64,000 nucleotides of DNA from Craurococcus roseus (GCF_039523795.1 NZ_BAAAFZ010000015.1:1-64000); one strand, 5' to 3'. Counted from the stretch's first letter, positions 52,435-61,622 are shown. Numbers and translations: made by a program. Notes: a model not told the origin generated them from the sequence alone.

Positions 52435-53802
52435 ATGGCAGCCCTTCGCTCGAAGCTGGCGGCCGTCGTCGCGGCGGTTTCGGTGCCGCCGCTGCTGGCG
52501 GCCGCCGGTTGCGCAGGGGCCGTCGACCGCAGGCCCCAGCCGTGGGCGGCGCACGGCTTTTCCGCCGACACCTTCACCCGCGAGGGGCTGATCAGCGGCG
52601 CGACCGCGACCGAGGCGGGGTGCCGCGCGCTGCCCGACGGGATCTGGATCGACATCGGCAGCCGCCGCGAATGCATACGCTTTTCCCTGGGGGGGACGGA
52701 GCAGCCGGCGCGGACGGCTATCGCGTTCTTCCCGGGCGACCCGGGCGGCGCCTCCTACCGCTTCGTGGGTGGCAGGTTCGGTATGGACGCGGTGAGCGAT
52801 TTTTACCAACACACCGCCGAGTCGCGGCGCTTCGTGGCGGAAATGGTGGCCAGCGTCATGCCCGGTATGCCCGTGTTCCTGATGGGGCGTCCGGGCATGC
52901 ACGGCTCCTCCGGCGACCACGCGGAGGACCGGCACACGCGGGATGAGGTCCTGCTGATGGACGCAGCGCTGACCGAGCTGAAGCGGCGCCACGGCTTCCA
53001 GGACTTCGCGCTCTCCGGCTTCTCCTCCGGCGGGGCCATCGTGGCCAATCTCCTGGCGCGGCGGGACGACATCCGCTGCGCGGTGATCGCCTCGGCACCG
53101 CTCGACCTCACCACCTTCCACCGGCGGCAGGACGGGGCGGTCCCGGACCACCTCGCCATGCGCAACGGCGATCTCGCCGATCCCATGCGCAGCGTCGGGA
53201 GCATCCGGTCGAACGCCACCGTCTTCGTCGTCGGCGACACGCGCGACCGCAACGTGCCGCACGCCGCCTGGGCGGCCTGGGAGGAGGCCGCGCGCCGCCA
53301 GGGCCTGCGCGTCTTCGACGCCGACATCACAGGCTTCGACCGTCCGGAGCTCGGGCCCAAGAAAACCTACCACATCACCGGCGTGCGTGCCGTGGAGGTG
53401 GCATATGCCTGCGCCATGGGCAGGTCGGGCGAGACGCTGCGGCAGGCGCTGCGGACCGGCGAACCGATCCTCAGTCCGCAGGGCCGGCGGCTCAGCGGGG
53501 AGGAGATCAAGGCCGCCTTCGCCGGGCGGCGGCTGACCGGCACGGCTTGGTCGAGCTTCGGCACGGGGGCCGCCCGGTACACCCACTGGGGCCCGGGTGG
53601 CGACCTGTCCCACTTCCACCCACAGCGTCCGGCGGAGCGCACCGCGACCCGCCGCTGGTGGGTGGAGGGCGACCGGCTCTGCACCAGCGACGACGGCTGC
53701 GACGCGGTGCTCGCGGACGGGCGCTTCCTGCACGTCGTCGGCGGCGAGCCGCTGCAGCTCCGCGCCACCTTCGCCGCGGCGCCGCCCGACCCCCGTTCCT
53801 GA
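52435..53802 (+). CDS. Exported alpha/beta-hydrolase-like protein
   Basis: A 455-residue protein with a signal segment ending in AAAGC (possible lipobox). A central region has ALSGFSSGGAIVANLLA, a nucleophile elbow of the serine-hydrolase type (GFSSGG), followed by VFVVGDTRDRNVPHAAW, where an acid residue would be expected. The last ~100 residues (THWGPGGDLSHFHPQR... LCTSDDGCDAV) form a separate small domain with two Cys. I do not recognise a specific family; substrate unknown. The 190 bases upstream hold a weak hairpin and no gene. Confidence 0.65.
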   Translation: MAALRSKLAAVVAAVSVPPLLAAAGCAGAVDRRPQPWAAHGFSADTFTREGLISGATATEAGCRALPDGIWIDIGSRRECIRFSLGGTEQPARTAIAFFPGDPGGASYRFVGGRFGMDAVSDFYQHTAESRRFVAEMVASVMPGMPVFLMGRPGMHGSSGDHAEDRHTRDEVLLMDAALTELKRRHGFQDFALSGFSSGGAIVANLLARRDDIRCAVIASAPLDLTTFHRRQDGAVPDHLAMRNGDLADPMRSVGSIRSNATVFVVGDTRDRNVPHAAWAAWEEAARRQGLRVFDADITGFDRPELGPKKTYHITGVRAVEVAYACAMGRSGETLRQALRTGEPILSPQGRRLSGEEIKAAFAGRRLTGTAWSSFGTGAARYTHWGPGGDLSHFHPQRPAERTATRRWWVEGDRLCTSDDGCDAVLADGRFLHVVGGEPLQLRATFAAAPPDPRS

Positions 53803-53902
53803 AAGGGCCGGGCGGGCCTGCCCCGGCTCACGGCCGGAGCGTCCGGCCGACCGGGCGCGCGGCGGTGGTGGGCGGCGCGGCCCCGCCGCCACAACCGAGC
53901 GT

Positions 53903-54286
53903 TCAGCGCTCCGCCCGAGGCGCGTAGACGACCTCGGCGTTGTCGCCCCCGCCGAAGAGCCACGCCTCGCGGCCACGCCCCGCTCCGGCCGGTACCGCGC
54001 CGGGGTACTCCACCTGCGGCCCGTCGCCGTCTGTGCTAGTGAACCGAGCGGTCCGTCCGGGCTGCGCGTAATCGGCACCGCCCCCGCCTGCGCCGCCGGG
54101 GCTGTAAAGGATGACCATGTCGTCTCCGCCGCCGAGCAGGGTGGCGGCGCCGCCGCCCACCACGCTGCCGGCGTCCGGCCCGACAAAGCTGGCGATGCCA
54201 GCCCCGCTCGGCGCCTGCGCCGCCAGCGGAGATGTTGCGAAGGCGGCCAGGATGGCCCAGGAAGCGATTGCGGTGCTGCGCGTCAT
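53903..54286 (-). CDS. Small exported Gly/Ala-rich protein, unknown
   Basis: A 127-residue protein with a clear Sec signal peptide (MTRSTAIASWAILAAFATSP, cleavage after AAQA), then a low-complexity Gly-rich mature part with repeated VVGGGAATLLGGGDDMVILY / WLFGGGDNAEVVYAPR motifs. The two GGGDxxxVxY stretches look like an internal duplication. A GGAGAG ribosome site precedes the ATG. No family recognised. Confidence 0.65.
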   Translation of the reverse strand: MTRSTAIASWAILAAFATSPLAAQAPSGAGIASFVGPDAGSVVGGGAATLLGGGDDMVILYSPGGAGGGGADYAQPGRTARFTSTDGDGPQVEYPGAVPAGAGRGREAWLFGGGDNAEVVYAPRAER

Positions 54287-54672
54287 GGTTCTCTCCTATG
54301 TGCTCGTGCGTCCTCCTTCGGGGATGTCGCGGGCGTGCTGACGGAACCATCCGTCGCCGGACTGCCGGTCTTGGTGTTTCCGTCTGCGAGGCCGCGCCAG
54401 GATCGCAACTGTCGCGGTTTCATCCTCCATGAAGGGCATATGCCGGCGGAAAGGGCGCGGTCTGTGCGGCGCAGCACACCCCACGCAGCAGGCGTGCAAA
54501 GGGGGTGGGGCGAAAGGTGCCAGCAACGGCACGTCGGTCCCCCCGCCGGAAAGCGATCGGTCCTGCGACCCTGGACCGGTACCGGATGGCGCGTCGGGCC
54601 GGCGTCGACGCCGGCCCGGCGCTCCCGTTCGATCAGTCGTTCAGAAGCGTGACACGCGCGGGGTGCGTCCGG
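54287..54672. other. Intergenic region with a 22-bp perfect palindrome
   Basis: No gene is supported in these 386 bases. A perfect palindrome at 54596-54617 (half-site GGGCCGGCGTC) lies 56 bases beyond the tyrS stop and could form an 11-pair stem; with no T-tract it is at best a Rho-dependent or mRNA-stability structure. Promoter elements for the small exported gene probably lie around 54290-54420, where GC is lower. Confidence 0.5.
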
Positions 54673-55902
54673 TCACACCGCGCGCACCAGCAGATGCCGC
54701 TTCCGCCCCAACGACAGCTTCGCCGCGCCGTCCCGCAAATCCGCTGCCGTCACCGCCTGCGTCGCATCCGTGACCGTGGCGTCGTTCAGCCGCACGCCGC
54801 CCTGCGCCACGAGCCGCCGCGCTTCGCCCTTGCTCGCCACGAACTTCGCGGCCGCCAGCAGGTCCACCACCGTCGCCGGCAGCGCGGCTTCTATGCCTGG
54901 CAGCGTTTCCGCCGCTTCGCCCATCTCGAAGGCGCGGCGTGCCGTCTCGGCCGCCGCTTCCGCCGCGGCGCGCCCGTGCAGCAGCGCCGTGGCCTCCGTC
55001 GCCAGCGCCTTCTTGGCCTCGTTGATCTCGGCCCCGTCCAGCGCGGCGAGGCGCCGCGCCTCGTCCACCGGCACCTCGGTGAAGAGCAGAAGGAAGCGGC
55101 CGACGTCCGCGTCCTCCGTGTTCCGCCAGTACTGCCAATAGTCGTAGGGGGCGAGGCGGTCGGGGTTCAGCCAAACCGCGCCGGCCGCGGTCTTGCCCAT
55201 CTTGGCGCCCGAAGCGGTGGTCAGCAGCGGCGTGGTCAGGCCGAAGGCCTCTGTGCCCGCCATCCGGCGAACCAGGTCGGCGCCCATGACGATGTTGCCC
55301 CACTGATCGGAGCCGCCCATTTGCAGCGCCACGCCGTGCCGCCGGTGCAGCTCCAGGAAGTCGTAGGACTGGAGCAGCATGTAGTTGAATTCGAGGAAGG
55401 AGAGCGGCTGGTCGCGTTCCAGCCGGAGGCGCACGCTGTCCATGGTCAGCATGCGATTGACCGAGAAGTGCCGCCCCACGTCGCGCAGGAAGGGGATGTA
55501 GAGCAGCCGGTCCAGCCAAGCCGCGTTGTCCAGCATCACCGCTTCGGTCTGGCCCTCCCCGAAGGCGAGGAAGCTCTCGAAGCTGCGACGGATGCCGGCC
55601 TTATTCGCTTCGATGGCCCCCTCGGTGAGGAGCTGGCGCGCCTCGTCTTTGCCGGACGGGTCGCCCACCTTGGTAGTGCCGCCGCCGATGAGAACGACCG
55701 GGCGGTTGCCCGTGCGTTGGAACAGCCGTAGCAGCATGATCGACATCAGGTGGCCGACGTGGAGGCTGTCGGCCGTGCAGTCGAAGCCGATGTAGGCCGA
55801 AACCGGCCCCGCGCGCAGCTTGGCCGCCAACGCGGCCTCATCCGTCGCTTGGTGGAGGAAGCCGCGCTCCCGCGCCGCCTGTAGGAAATCGCCGCCGCTC
55901 AT
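54673..55902 (-). CDS. tyrS: Tyrosyl-tRNA synthetase
   Basis: A 409-residue class I synthetase. HIGH-type HVGH is at residues 48-51 in DSLHVGHLMS, the tyrosine site region is YMLLQSYDFLEL and GGSDQWGNI, the KMSKS loop is KMGKT, and a C-terminal S4 domain ends in LSLGRKRHLLVRAV. The ATG at 55902 is chosen for length; the frame upstream runs through anmK. Divergent from anmK, a conserved alphaproteobacterial arrangement. Confidence 0.95.
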   Translation of the reverse strand: MSGGDFLQAARERGFLHQATDEAALAAKLRAGPVSAYIGFDCTADSLHVGHLMSIMLLRLFQRTGNRPVVLIGGGTTKVGDPSGKDEARQLLTEGAIEANKAGIRRSFESFLAFGEGQTEAVMLDNAAWLDRLLYIPFLRDVGRHFSVNRMLTMDSVRLRLERDQPLSFLEFNYMLLQSYDFLELHRRHGVALQMGGSDQWGNIVMGADLVRRMAGTEAFGLTTPLLTTASGAKMGKTAAGAVWLNPDRLAPYDYWQYWRNTEDADVGRFLLLFTEVPVDEARRLAALDGAEINEAKKALATEATALLHGRAAAEAAAETARRAFEMGEAAETLPGIEAALPATVVDLLAAAKFVASKGEARRLVAQGGVRLNDATVTDATQAVTAADLRDGAAKLSLGRKRHLLVRAV

Positions 55903-55971
55903 CGTCGCCTGCACCGCCACAACAGATCGCCCTTGCTTGCCCGGGCCGCGTCCGCGTAGCACGTGGCGTCC

Positions 55972-57078
55972 ATGCTTAGAACCATCGGGATGATGAGCGG
56001 CACCTCCCTCGACGGGGTGGACGCCGCCTGGGTGGAAACGGACGGCGAGCGGATCGGCCGCCTCGGCCCGCGGCTGACCCTGCCCTACGACGACGGCCTG
56101 CGCCGCGACCTCCGGGCCTTGCTGGACCGGGCGAACGCCGCCGCCGCCGGCAACGGCCTGCCGCCGGACGACCCGCTCCTGCTCGACTGCGTCCGGCGCC
56201 TCACCCTCCGCCATGCCGAAGCGGTGGCCGCCGTCGCCGAGGACGCGGACCTGATCGGGTTCCACGGCCAGACCATCCTGCATCGGCCGGCGGGCCGGGG
56301 CGGCGGCCTCACGTGGCAGGTGGGCGACGCCGCCTTGCTGGCCGAACTAACCGGCAAGCCGGTCGCGCACGATTTCCGCTCCGCCGATGTGGCCGCGGGC
56401 GGGCAGGGGGCGCCGCTGGTGCCGGTGTTCCACGCGGCTTTGGCCGCGGAGCTGCCCAAGCCGCTCGCCGTGCTGAACCTGGGTGGTGTGGGCAACGTCA
56501 CCTGGATCGGGGCCAACGGGGCGCTGGTCGCCTTCGACACCGGGCCGGCGAACGGCCCTTTGGACGACTGGGCCCGCCGCCACACCGGCGCGGCTTGCGA
56601 CTGGGACGGCGCCTTGGCGGCCGCCGGGGAAGCGCACCCGGAGGTGCTGGCGAGGCTGCTGGCGCACCCCTTCTTTTCGCTGCCGCCGCCCAAGTCGCTG
56701 GACCGGCTCGATTTCGGTCGCGTCCTCCGGGAGTCCGGCGCCGAGGGCCTGCCGGCCGCGGATGGCGCCGCGACGCTGGTCGCGTTCTGCGCCGGCTCGG
56801 TCGCGGCCGGGCTCCGCCACCTGCCCGCGCCGCCGCGGGAATGGCTGGTCGGTGGCGGCGGGCGGCGCAACGCGGCGGTGATGCGCGCCCTCCAGGCGGC
56901 CCTGCCGCAGCCGGTGCGTCCGGCAGAAGCGGTGGGCTGGGACGGCGATGCCTTGGAGGCCCAAGCCTTCGGCGTGCTCGCTGCCCGGGTCGCGCGCGGC
57001 CTGCCGCTGACCTTCCCCGGCACCACCGGCGCGCCGCGCCCGCTGCCCGGCGGGAGTTTGATCGGCCGGCTGCCGTGA
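55972..57078 (+). CDS. anmK: Anhydro-N-acetylmuramic acid kinase
   Basis: A 368-residue ASKHA-fold kinase: GMMSGTSLDGVDAAW (GTSLDGVD 10-17), LIGFHGQTILHRP, VAHDFRSADVAAGGQGAPLVP, LAVLNLGGVGNVTW, AFDTGPANGPLDDW and LVGGGGRRNAAVM. It phosphorylates anhydro-MurNAc from peptidoglycan recycling to MurNAc-6-phosphate. The ATG at 55972 is preferred over the GTG three codons earlier because it gives the normal N-terminus. Confidence 0.95.
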   Translation: MLRTIGMMSGTSLDGVDAAWVETDGERIGRLGPRLTLPYDDGLRRDLRALLDRANAAAAGNGLPPDDPLLLDCVRRLTLRHAEAVAAVAEDADLIGFHGQTILHRPAGRGGGLTWQVGDAALLAELTGKPVAHDFRSADVAAGGQGAPLVPVFHAALAAELPKPLAVLNLGGVGNVTWIGANGALVAFDTGPANGPLDDWARRHTGAACDWDGALAAAGEAHPEVLARLLAHPFFSLPPPKSLDRLDFGRVLRESGAEGLPAADGAATLVAFCAGSVAAGLRHLPAPPREWLVGGGGRRNAAVMRALQAALPQPVRPAEAVGWDGDALEAQAFGVLAARVARGLPLTFPGTTGAPRPLPGGSLIGRLP

Positions 57079-57130
57079 TCGCGCGGCGCCGTTGTTGGCG
57101 GCCCGTGGCGGCCGGCCCATAAGGGGCCGG

Positions 57131-58258
57131 ATGGACCCAGACGCGGTGCGCTGCGACGTGGCGGTGGTCGGCGGCGGCTTGGTCGGCGCGGCTGTCGCGC
57201 GCGGCTTGGCAGGGCGCGGCTTGTCAACGGCGATCCTGGACGAAGGCGACGTGGCGCACCGGGCGAGCCGCGGCAACTTCGCGCTGGTCTGGGTCCAATC
57301 GAAGGGCCTCGGGATGGCGCGCTACGGCGCGTGGACGCGCCTCTCGTCCGATGCCTGGGGCGGCTTCGCGCGTGAGTTGCGCGAGGAGACCGGTACCGAC
57401 GTCGCCCACCGGCGGCCCGGCGGCTTCTCCCTCGCCTTGTCACAGGAGGAGTTGGAAAAGCGCCAGTCAGCGTTGGTCCGGATGCACAACCAGCCCGGCT
57501 GGATCCCCTACGATTTCGAGGTTCTCGACCGCGCCGCGGTGGAGCGCGAATTTCCGGATGTCGGGTTGGACGTGGCGGGTGCCGTTTATTGCCCCTTGGA
57601 CGGCCACGTGAACTCGCTCCGCTTGTTCCGGGCGCTGCACGAGAGCTTCCGGGCGCGCGGCGGGCGTTATCTGCCGGAACGGCCTGTGGAGGGGATCGCG
57701 CGCGACGGCGCGGGCTTCCGGATCAAGACGGCAAGGGGGCCGGTGCTGGCCGGCCGCGTGGTGCTGGCGGCCGGCATCGGCAATGCGCGCCTGGCGCCCA
57801 TGGTCGGCCTCTCGGCCCCCGTGCGGCCGCAGCGCGGGCAGGTGCTGGTGACGGAGCGCTGCGCGCCGTTCCTGTCGCACCCGATGGTCACGCTGCGGCA
57901 GACCGACGAGGGGAGCGTGATGATCGGCGACAGCGCCGAGGAAGCGGGCCTGGACGAGCGGATCGGCCTCGGCGTGCTCGGCGCGATGGCGGAGCGCGCG
58001 GTGCGGATGTTCCCCAAGGTCGGCCGGCTCAACGTGGTGCGGAGCTGGGCGGCGCTGCGGGTGATGACGCGCGACGGCTTCCCCGTCTACGACCGATCCG
58101 AGGACGCGCCCGGCGCCTTCCTCGCCACCTGCCACAGCGGCGTGACGCTCGCCGCGGCGCATTCGGGGCCGCTCGCCGCGATGATCGCGGACGGTGCGCT
58201 CGCGGCCGACATGGCGCCGTTCTCGGCGCGGAGGTTCGATGTTCCGGCGGCTGCCTGA
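57131..58258 (+). CDS. FAD-dependent oxidoreductase, DAO/HcnC-like subunit
   Basis: A 375-residue D-amino-acid-oxidase-fold flavoprotein: GGGLVG (14-19) in VAVVGGGLVGAAVARGL, RASRGNFALVWVQSKG, GRVVLAAGIGN and RSWAALRVMTRDGFPVYDRS. It is the first gene of a tight three-gene unit with a [2Fe-2S] protein and a second flavoprotein, as in HcnABC (glycine to HCN) and D-hydroxyproline/octopine dehydrogenases. The substrate is unknown. ATG 57131 has AAGGGG just upstream. Overlaps the next gene by 20 bases. Confidence 0.85.
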   Translation: MDPDAVRCDVAVVGGGLVGAAVARGLAGRGLSTAILDEGDVAHRASRGNFALVWVQSKGLGMARYGAWTRLSSDAWGGFARELREETGTDVAHRRPGGFSLALSQEELEKRQSALVRMHNQPGWIPYDFEVLDRAAVEREFPDVGLDVAGAVYCPLDGHVNSLRLFRALHESFRARGGRYLPERPVEGIARDGAGFRIKTARGPVLAGRVVLAAGIGNARLAPMVGLSAPVRPQRGQVLVTERCAPFLSHPMVTLRQTDEGSVMIGDSAEEAGLDERIGLGVLGAMAERAVRMFPKVGRLNVVRSWAALRVMTRDGFPVYDRSEDAPGAFLATCHSGVTLAAAHSGPLAAMIADGALAADMAPFSARRFDVPAAA

Positions 58259-58541
58259 CGCGGCGGCGGCCGCGCGCGAACTGCCCTTCACCCTGGACGG
58301 CGAGCCGGTGAGCGGGCGCGAAGGGGACACGGTGGCCGCTGCGCTGCTCGCGCTCGGCCGGCGGGCCTTCCGGCGGACGGCGGTGTCGGGCGCGGAGCGC
58401 GGGCCGTGGTGCCTGATGGGCGTGTGCCACGATTGCTTGGTCACCATCGACGGCGCCGGCAACGCGCAAAGCTGCCTGGTGCCGCTGCGCGCCGGCATGG
58501 CGGTGGAAACGCAGCGGGGCCGGCGCGAGGTCGGGCGGTGA
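58239..58541 (+). CDS. (2Fe-2S)-binding small subunit, HcnA-like
   Basis: A 100-residue ferredoxin-like protein with FTLDGEPVSGREGDTVAAAL and four cluster cysteines C58, C63, C66 and C79 (GPWCLMGVCHDCLVTIDGAG then QSC). It is the electron-transfer subunit of the dehydrogenase encoded by its neighbours, with which it overlaps on both sides (20 bases before, 4 after). Confidence 0.88.
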   Translation: MFRRLPDAAAAARELPFTLDGEPVSGREGDTVAAALLALGRRAFRRTAVSGAERGPWCLMGVCHDCLVTIDGAGNAQSCLVPLRAGMAVETQRGRREVGR

Positions 58542-59974
58542 CGGCCCTCCCGCGCGACGCCTACGACGTCGTCGTGGTCGGTGCCGGCCCGGCGGGCATG
58601 GCGGCGGCGGCCGAAGCGGCGACGGCCCGCGTTTCCGTGCTGGTGGCGGACGACAACCCGGCCGCCGGCGGCCAAGTTTGGCGGGCAGCGGCAGCCGGCC
58701 CGCTCGCGGACGGGCGCGTGCTCGGCAAGGACTACGCGGCTGGCGGCGGCGCCGCCACGCGCGCTTTCGCCGGCTTGGCAGGCGCGGTGGACCACCTGCC
58801 GCGCGCCCAGGTCTGGCACCTCGACGACCGGCTGGAACTCGGCCTGACCCTGCCGGACTGCGGCGGCGCGGCGGTGGTACGAGCCGGGCGCGTGGTGCTG
58901 GCGACCGGGGCGCTGGAGCGCCCGGTGCCGGTGCCGGGCTGGACCTTGCCGGGCTTGATGAGCGTCGGCGCGGCGCAAACGGCGTTGAAGGCGCACGGGA
59001 TGGTGCCGGATGGCCGGTACGCGCTCGCGGGCTGCGGGCCGTTGCTGTGGCTCTACGCGGCGCAGGCGGCGGCGGCCGGGGCGCCGCCGGCGTTGGTGCT
59101 CGACACCACCCCGCGGGAGAACCGCCGCGTAGCGGCGCGGCACCTGCCGGCCTTCCTGCTGAGCCCCTACGCGCGCAAGGGCCTGCCGCTGCTTCTCCGC
59201 GCGCGCCGCGCCGTGCCCGTCGTGGCCGGCGTGGACGGCTTTCGGATCGAACGCGCCAGCGGCGGGGTGCGCTTGTTCTGGACGCGCGGCCAGCGCGGAG
59301 AGGATTCGGCGACCTTCGCCGCGGTGCTGCTGCACCACGGCGTCACGCCGAACCTCAACCTCGCCGTTGCCGCCGGCTGCGGGTTGGGGTGGCAGGAGGC
59401 GAACGCCTGCTTCGCTCCGCGCACCGACTGCTGGGGCCGCACCACCGTCCCCGGCGTGCTGTTGGCCGGCGACGGCGCGGGCATCGCTGGCGCGGAAGCG
59501 GCGGCGCTCAGCGGGCGCATCGCCGCGCTGGCGGCGCTCGCCGACCTCCGCGCCGTGTCCGAAGCGGAGCGCGACGGCCGCGCCGCGCCTTTTCGCGCAG
59601 AGCGCGCCCGATGGCTGCGCGGGCGCCCCTTCCTCGACACGCTATACCGCCCCGCGCCGCGGTTCCGCTCGGCCGCGCCGGACGCGGTGGCGTGCCGCTG
59701 CGAGGAGGTGACGGGCGCGCAGGTCGCCGAGGCCGCCCGGCTCGGCGCCACCGGCCCGAACCAGCTCAAGGCTTGGCTGCGCTGCGGCATGGGGCCGTGC
59801 CAGGGCCGGATGTGCGGCCTCACCGTGACGGAAACCATCGCCACGGCGCGCGGCGTCACGCCCGCCGAGGTGGGCTACCTCCGCCTGCGGGCGCCCGTGC
59901 GGCCCGTGACCCTGGCGCAGGTGGCGTCGCTGCCGCGCACCGAGGCCGAGCGGCGCGCGGTGGAGCGGCTGTGA
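58538..59974 (+). CDS. NAD(P)/FAD-dependent oxidoreductase with BFD-like cluster domain, HcnB-like
   Basis: A 478-residue protein: FAD motif GAGPAG near residue 16, GQVWRA, a LATGALERPVPVPGWTLPG segment, GVLLAGDGAGIAGAEAAALSG for the second FAD motif, and a C-terminal BFD-like domain with C-R-C...GMGPCQGRMCG (four Cys). This is the large subunit of heterotrimeric HcnABC/LhpBEF-type dehydrogenases. It starts at a GTG in a GTGA overlap with the small subunit. Confidence 0.88.
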   Translation: MTALPRDAYDVVVVGAGPAGMAAAAEAATARVSVLVADDNPAAGGQVWRAAAAGPLADGRVLGKDYAAGGGAATRAFAGLAGAVDHLPRAQVWHLDDRLELGLTLPDCGGAAVVRAGRVVLATGALERPVPVPGWTLPGLMSVGAAQTALKAHGMVPDGRYALAGCGPLLWLYAAQAAAAGAPPALVLDTTPRENRRVAARHLPAFLLSPYARKGLPLLLRARRAVPVVAGVDGFRIERASGGVRLFWTRGQRGEDSATFAAVLLHHGVTPNLNLAVAAGCGLGWQEANACFAPRTDCWGRTTVPGVLLAGDGAGIAGAEAAALSGRIAALAALADLRAVSEAERDGRAAPFRAERARWLRGRPFLDTLYRPAPRFRSAAPDAVACRCEEVTGAQVAEAARLGATGPNQLKAWLRCGMGPCQGRMCGLTVTETIATARGVTPAEVGYLRLRAPVRPVTLAQVASLPRTEAERRAVERL

Positions 59975-59986
59975 CGGGACCGCCTG

Positions 59987-60238
59987 TCAGGCGTAGCTGG
60001 TGCCGACGGCGTGGTGCCCGGTGCGGGTGTTCTGCGTCAGGTCCACGCCCAAGCCTTCCAGGGCTTGGCTGACGGCCCGCAGCGTCTCCTGCCGAACGTT
60101 CCTGCGGCCTTGCTCGATTTTGGAGATGGTCGAAGGGGACAGGCCTGCCGCCGCGGCGAGCTGAGGCTGGCCGAGGCCCGCCAGCATCCGCGCGGCCGCG
60201 AACACCCGGCCCCGCGCGACGAGGGGACTGAGTTGCAT
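59987..60238 (-). CDS. XRE family helix-turn-helix regulator
   Basis: An 83-residue protein that is almost entirely one HTH domain: AAARMLAGLGQPQLAAAAGL then SPSTISKIEQGRRNVRQETLRAVSQALEGLGV, the Cro/CI type. It is convergent with the dehydrogenase operon (12 bases between stops). ATG 60238 is used because the longer frame crosses the AT-rich leader. A palindrome 17 bases upstream of the ATG may be its own operator. Confidence 0.88.
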   Translation of the reverse strand: MQLSPLVARGRVFAAARMLAGLGQPQLAAAAGLSPSTISKIEQGRRNVRQETLRAVSQALEGLGVDLTQNTRTGHHAVGTSYA

Positions 60239-60254
60239 CGGATCGCTCCGTGTT

Positions 60255-60267
60255 TCTGTGGCACAGA
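60255..60267. promoter_or_regulatory. Palindrome upstream of the XRE regulator gene
   Basis: TCTGTGGCACAGA is a perfect 6-1-6 inverted repeat in the AT-richer leader of the XRE gene. Size and place suit an HTH-dimer operator used for self-repression. Purely inferred. Confidence 0.45.
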
Positions 60268-60383
60268 GATGGTGATCGCGGCCCTTCTCTGCAATCTTGA
60301 AATGAGCGTAAGTACCGAATTTGCCGAAGCTTTTTGCCAAATCTCGGCCGCCCGGAACGGGACGGGCGCAGCGGTTCGGGCGC

Positions 60384-61622
60384 TCAGCGAAGCGAGGAAT
60401 TCGCGCGGGGCGTGGGGTTGGCAAGGCGCAAACCCAGCAACGCCGCCAAAGCGGCCAGGGACAGCCCGGAGGTCACGACCACCGCTGCGACCGCGCCGGC
60501 GCTCTCCAACAGCCAACCGAAAGCGAAGGGCGCCAAGGCTTGCAGCAACCGTGCGGGCGCGGTGATCCGGCCCTGGACGGCGCCGTAGCCGGCAGGCCCG
60601 AACACCGCCAGCGGCAGGGTGCCCCTTGCGACCGTCATAACCCCGTTCCCGGCCCCGTGCAGCAGCGCGAAGGCCACCGCTCCGAGGCCACCCGGGAACA
60701 ACAGCAGCGCCGCCGTACCCAACGGGTGGCCCAGCGCCGCGAGCTTCGCGGACACCGACGGGTGGGCTCGGCGCAGCAGGCCGAATTCGGCGAGCCGCGC
60801 CCCGACCTGGGCGGGTCCGATCAGCGCCGCGGCGGCGACCGCCTCGGCCGCGTCGGCCCCGGCCGCGCGGAGCAGCCCCGGGAGGTGCGCTGCCATGGCG
60901 CCCGCGACGAACGACACGGCGGCGAAGGTGCCGGCGAGCAACGGCGCGGCGAACCGGGGCGGCGGCGGCACGGCGTCGTCGCCCCGGTTCGCCGCGCCGG
61001 CCTCCGCTTCCGGCCGAACCGTGCGGCGCGGCACCAGCAGGAGGTTCAGCGGCAGGGCGAGCGCCAGGTTCAGCCCCGCCCAAACCACGCAAGCCCCGCG
61101 CCAGCCGAGTCGCTCCTCGCAAAAGGCGGAGATCGGCCATGCCACGGTGCTGGCGAAGCCCGCGATCAGCGTGATCCCGGTGATCGCGCCTCGCGCCTCG
61201 CGCCCGTACAGCCACGCGAGCGTGGCGAAAGCGGCGTCGTAGAGGCCGAGCGCCATGCCGCCGCCGAGCACCATCCAGCCGGCGCCCAGCGCCGCAGGGC
61301 CTTGCGCTGCGGCGAGCAGGCACAGTCCGGAGGCCAGCAGAACGTTTGACCAAGCCAGCACCGGCCGCCCGCCCCGCCGGTCTATCGCCCGGCCGACCCG
61401 AGGGCCGAGCAGCGCGGCCAAGACCAACGCCGCCGAGAAGGCGCCGAACACCCAGGGCGGGGCGAGGCCGAAGTCACGTGCCATCGGTTCTGCCAGGATG
61501 GCCGGCAGGTAGTAGGAGGAGCCCCAGGAAACGGTCTGCGACGTCCCGAGCGCTACCACGACGACGCGGCGGCCGCGCGCGTTCACCCGCGGCAAGCGCG
61601 GCGCGCGCCGGCGACGATCCAT
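60384..61622 (-). CDS. MFS transporter
   Basis: A 412-residue protein with about 12 hydrophobic segments. SQTVSWGSSYYLPAILAEPM in helix 1, GPRVGRAIDRRGGRPVL in the 2-3 loop (the MFS motif), and FASTVAWPISAFCEERLGWRG are visible. This resembles the oxalate/formate or monocarboxylate-type MFS permeases. The substrate cannot be told. It is separated from the XRE gene by 145 bases and diverges from adhC. Confidence 0.85.
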   Translation of the reverse strand: MDRRRRAPRLPRVNARGRRVVVVALGTSQTVSWGSSYYLPAILAEPMARDFGLAPPWVFGAFSAALVLAALLGPRVGRAIDRRGGRPVLAWSNVLLASGLCLLAAAQGPAALGAGWMVLGGGMALGLYDAAFATLAWLYGREARGAITGITLIAGFASTVAWPISAFCEERLGWRGACVVWAGLNLALALPLNLLLVPRRTVRPEAEAGAANRGDDAVPPPPRFAAPLLAGTFAAVSFVAGAMAAHLPGLLRAAGADAAEAVAAAALIGPAQVGARLAEFGLLRRAHPSVSAKLAALGHPLGTAALLLFPGGLGAVAFALLHGAGNGVMTVARGTLPLAVFGPAGYGAVQGRITAPARLLQALAPFAFGWLLESAGAVAAVVVTSGLSLAALAALLGLRLANPTPRANSSLR

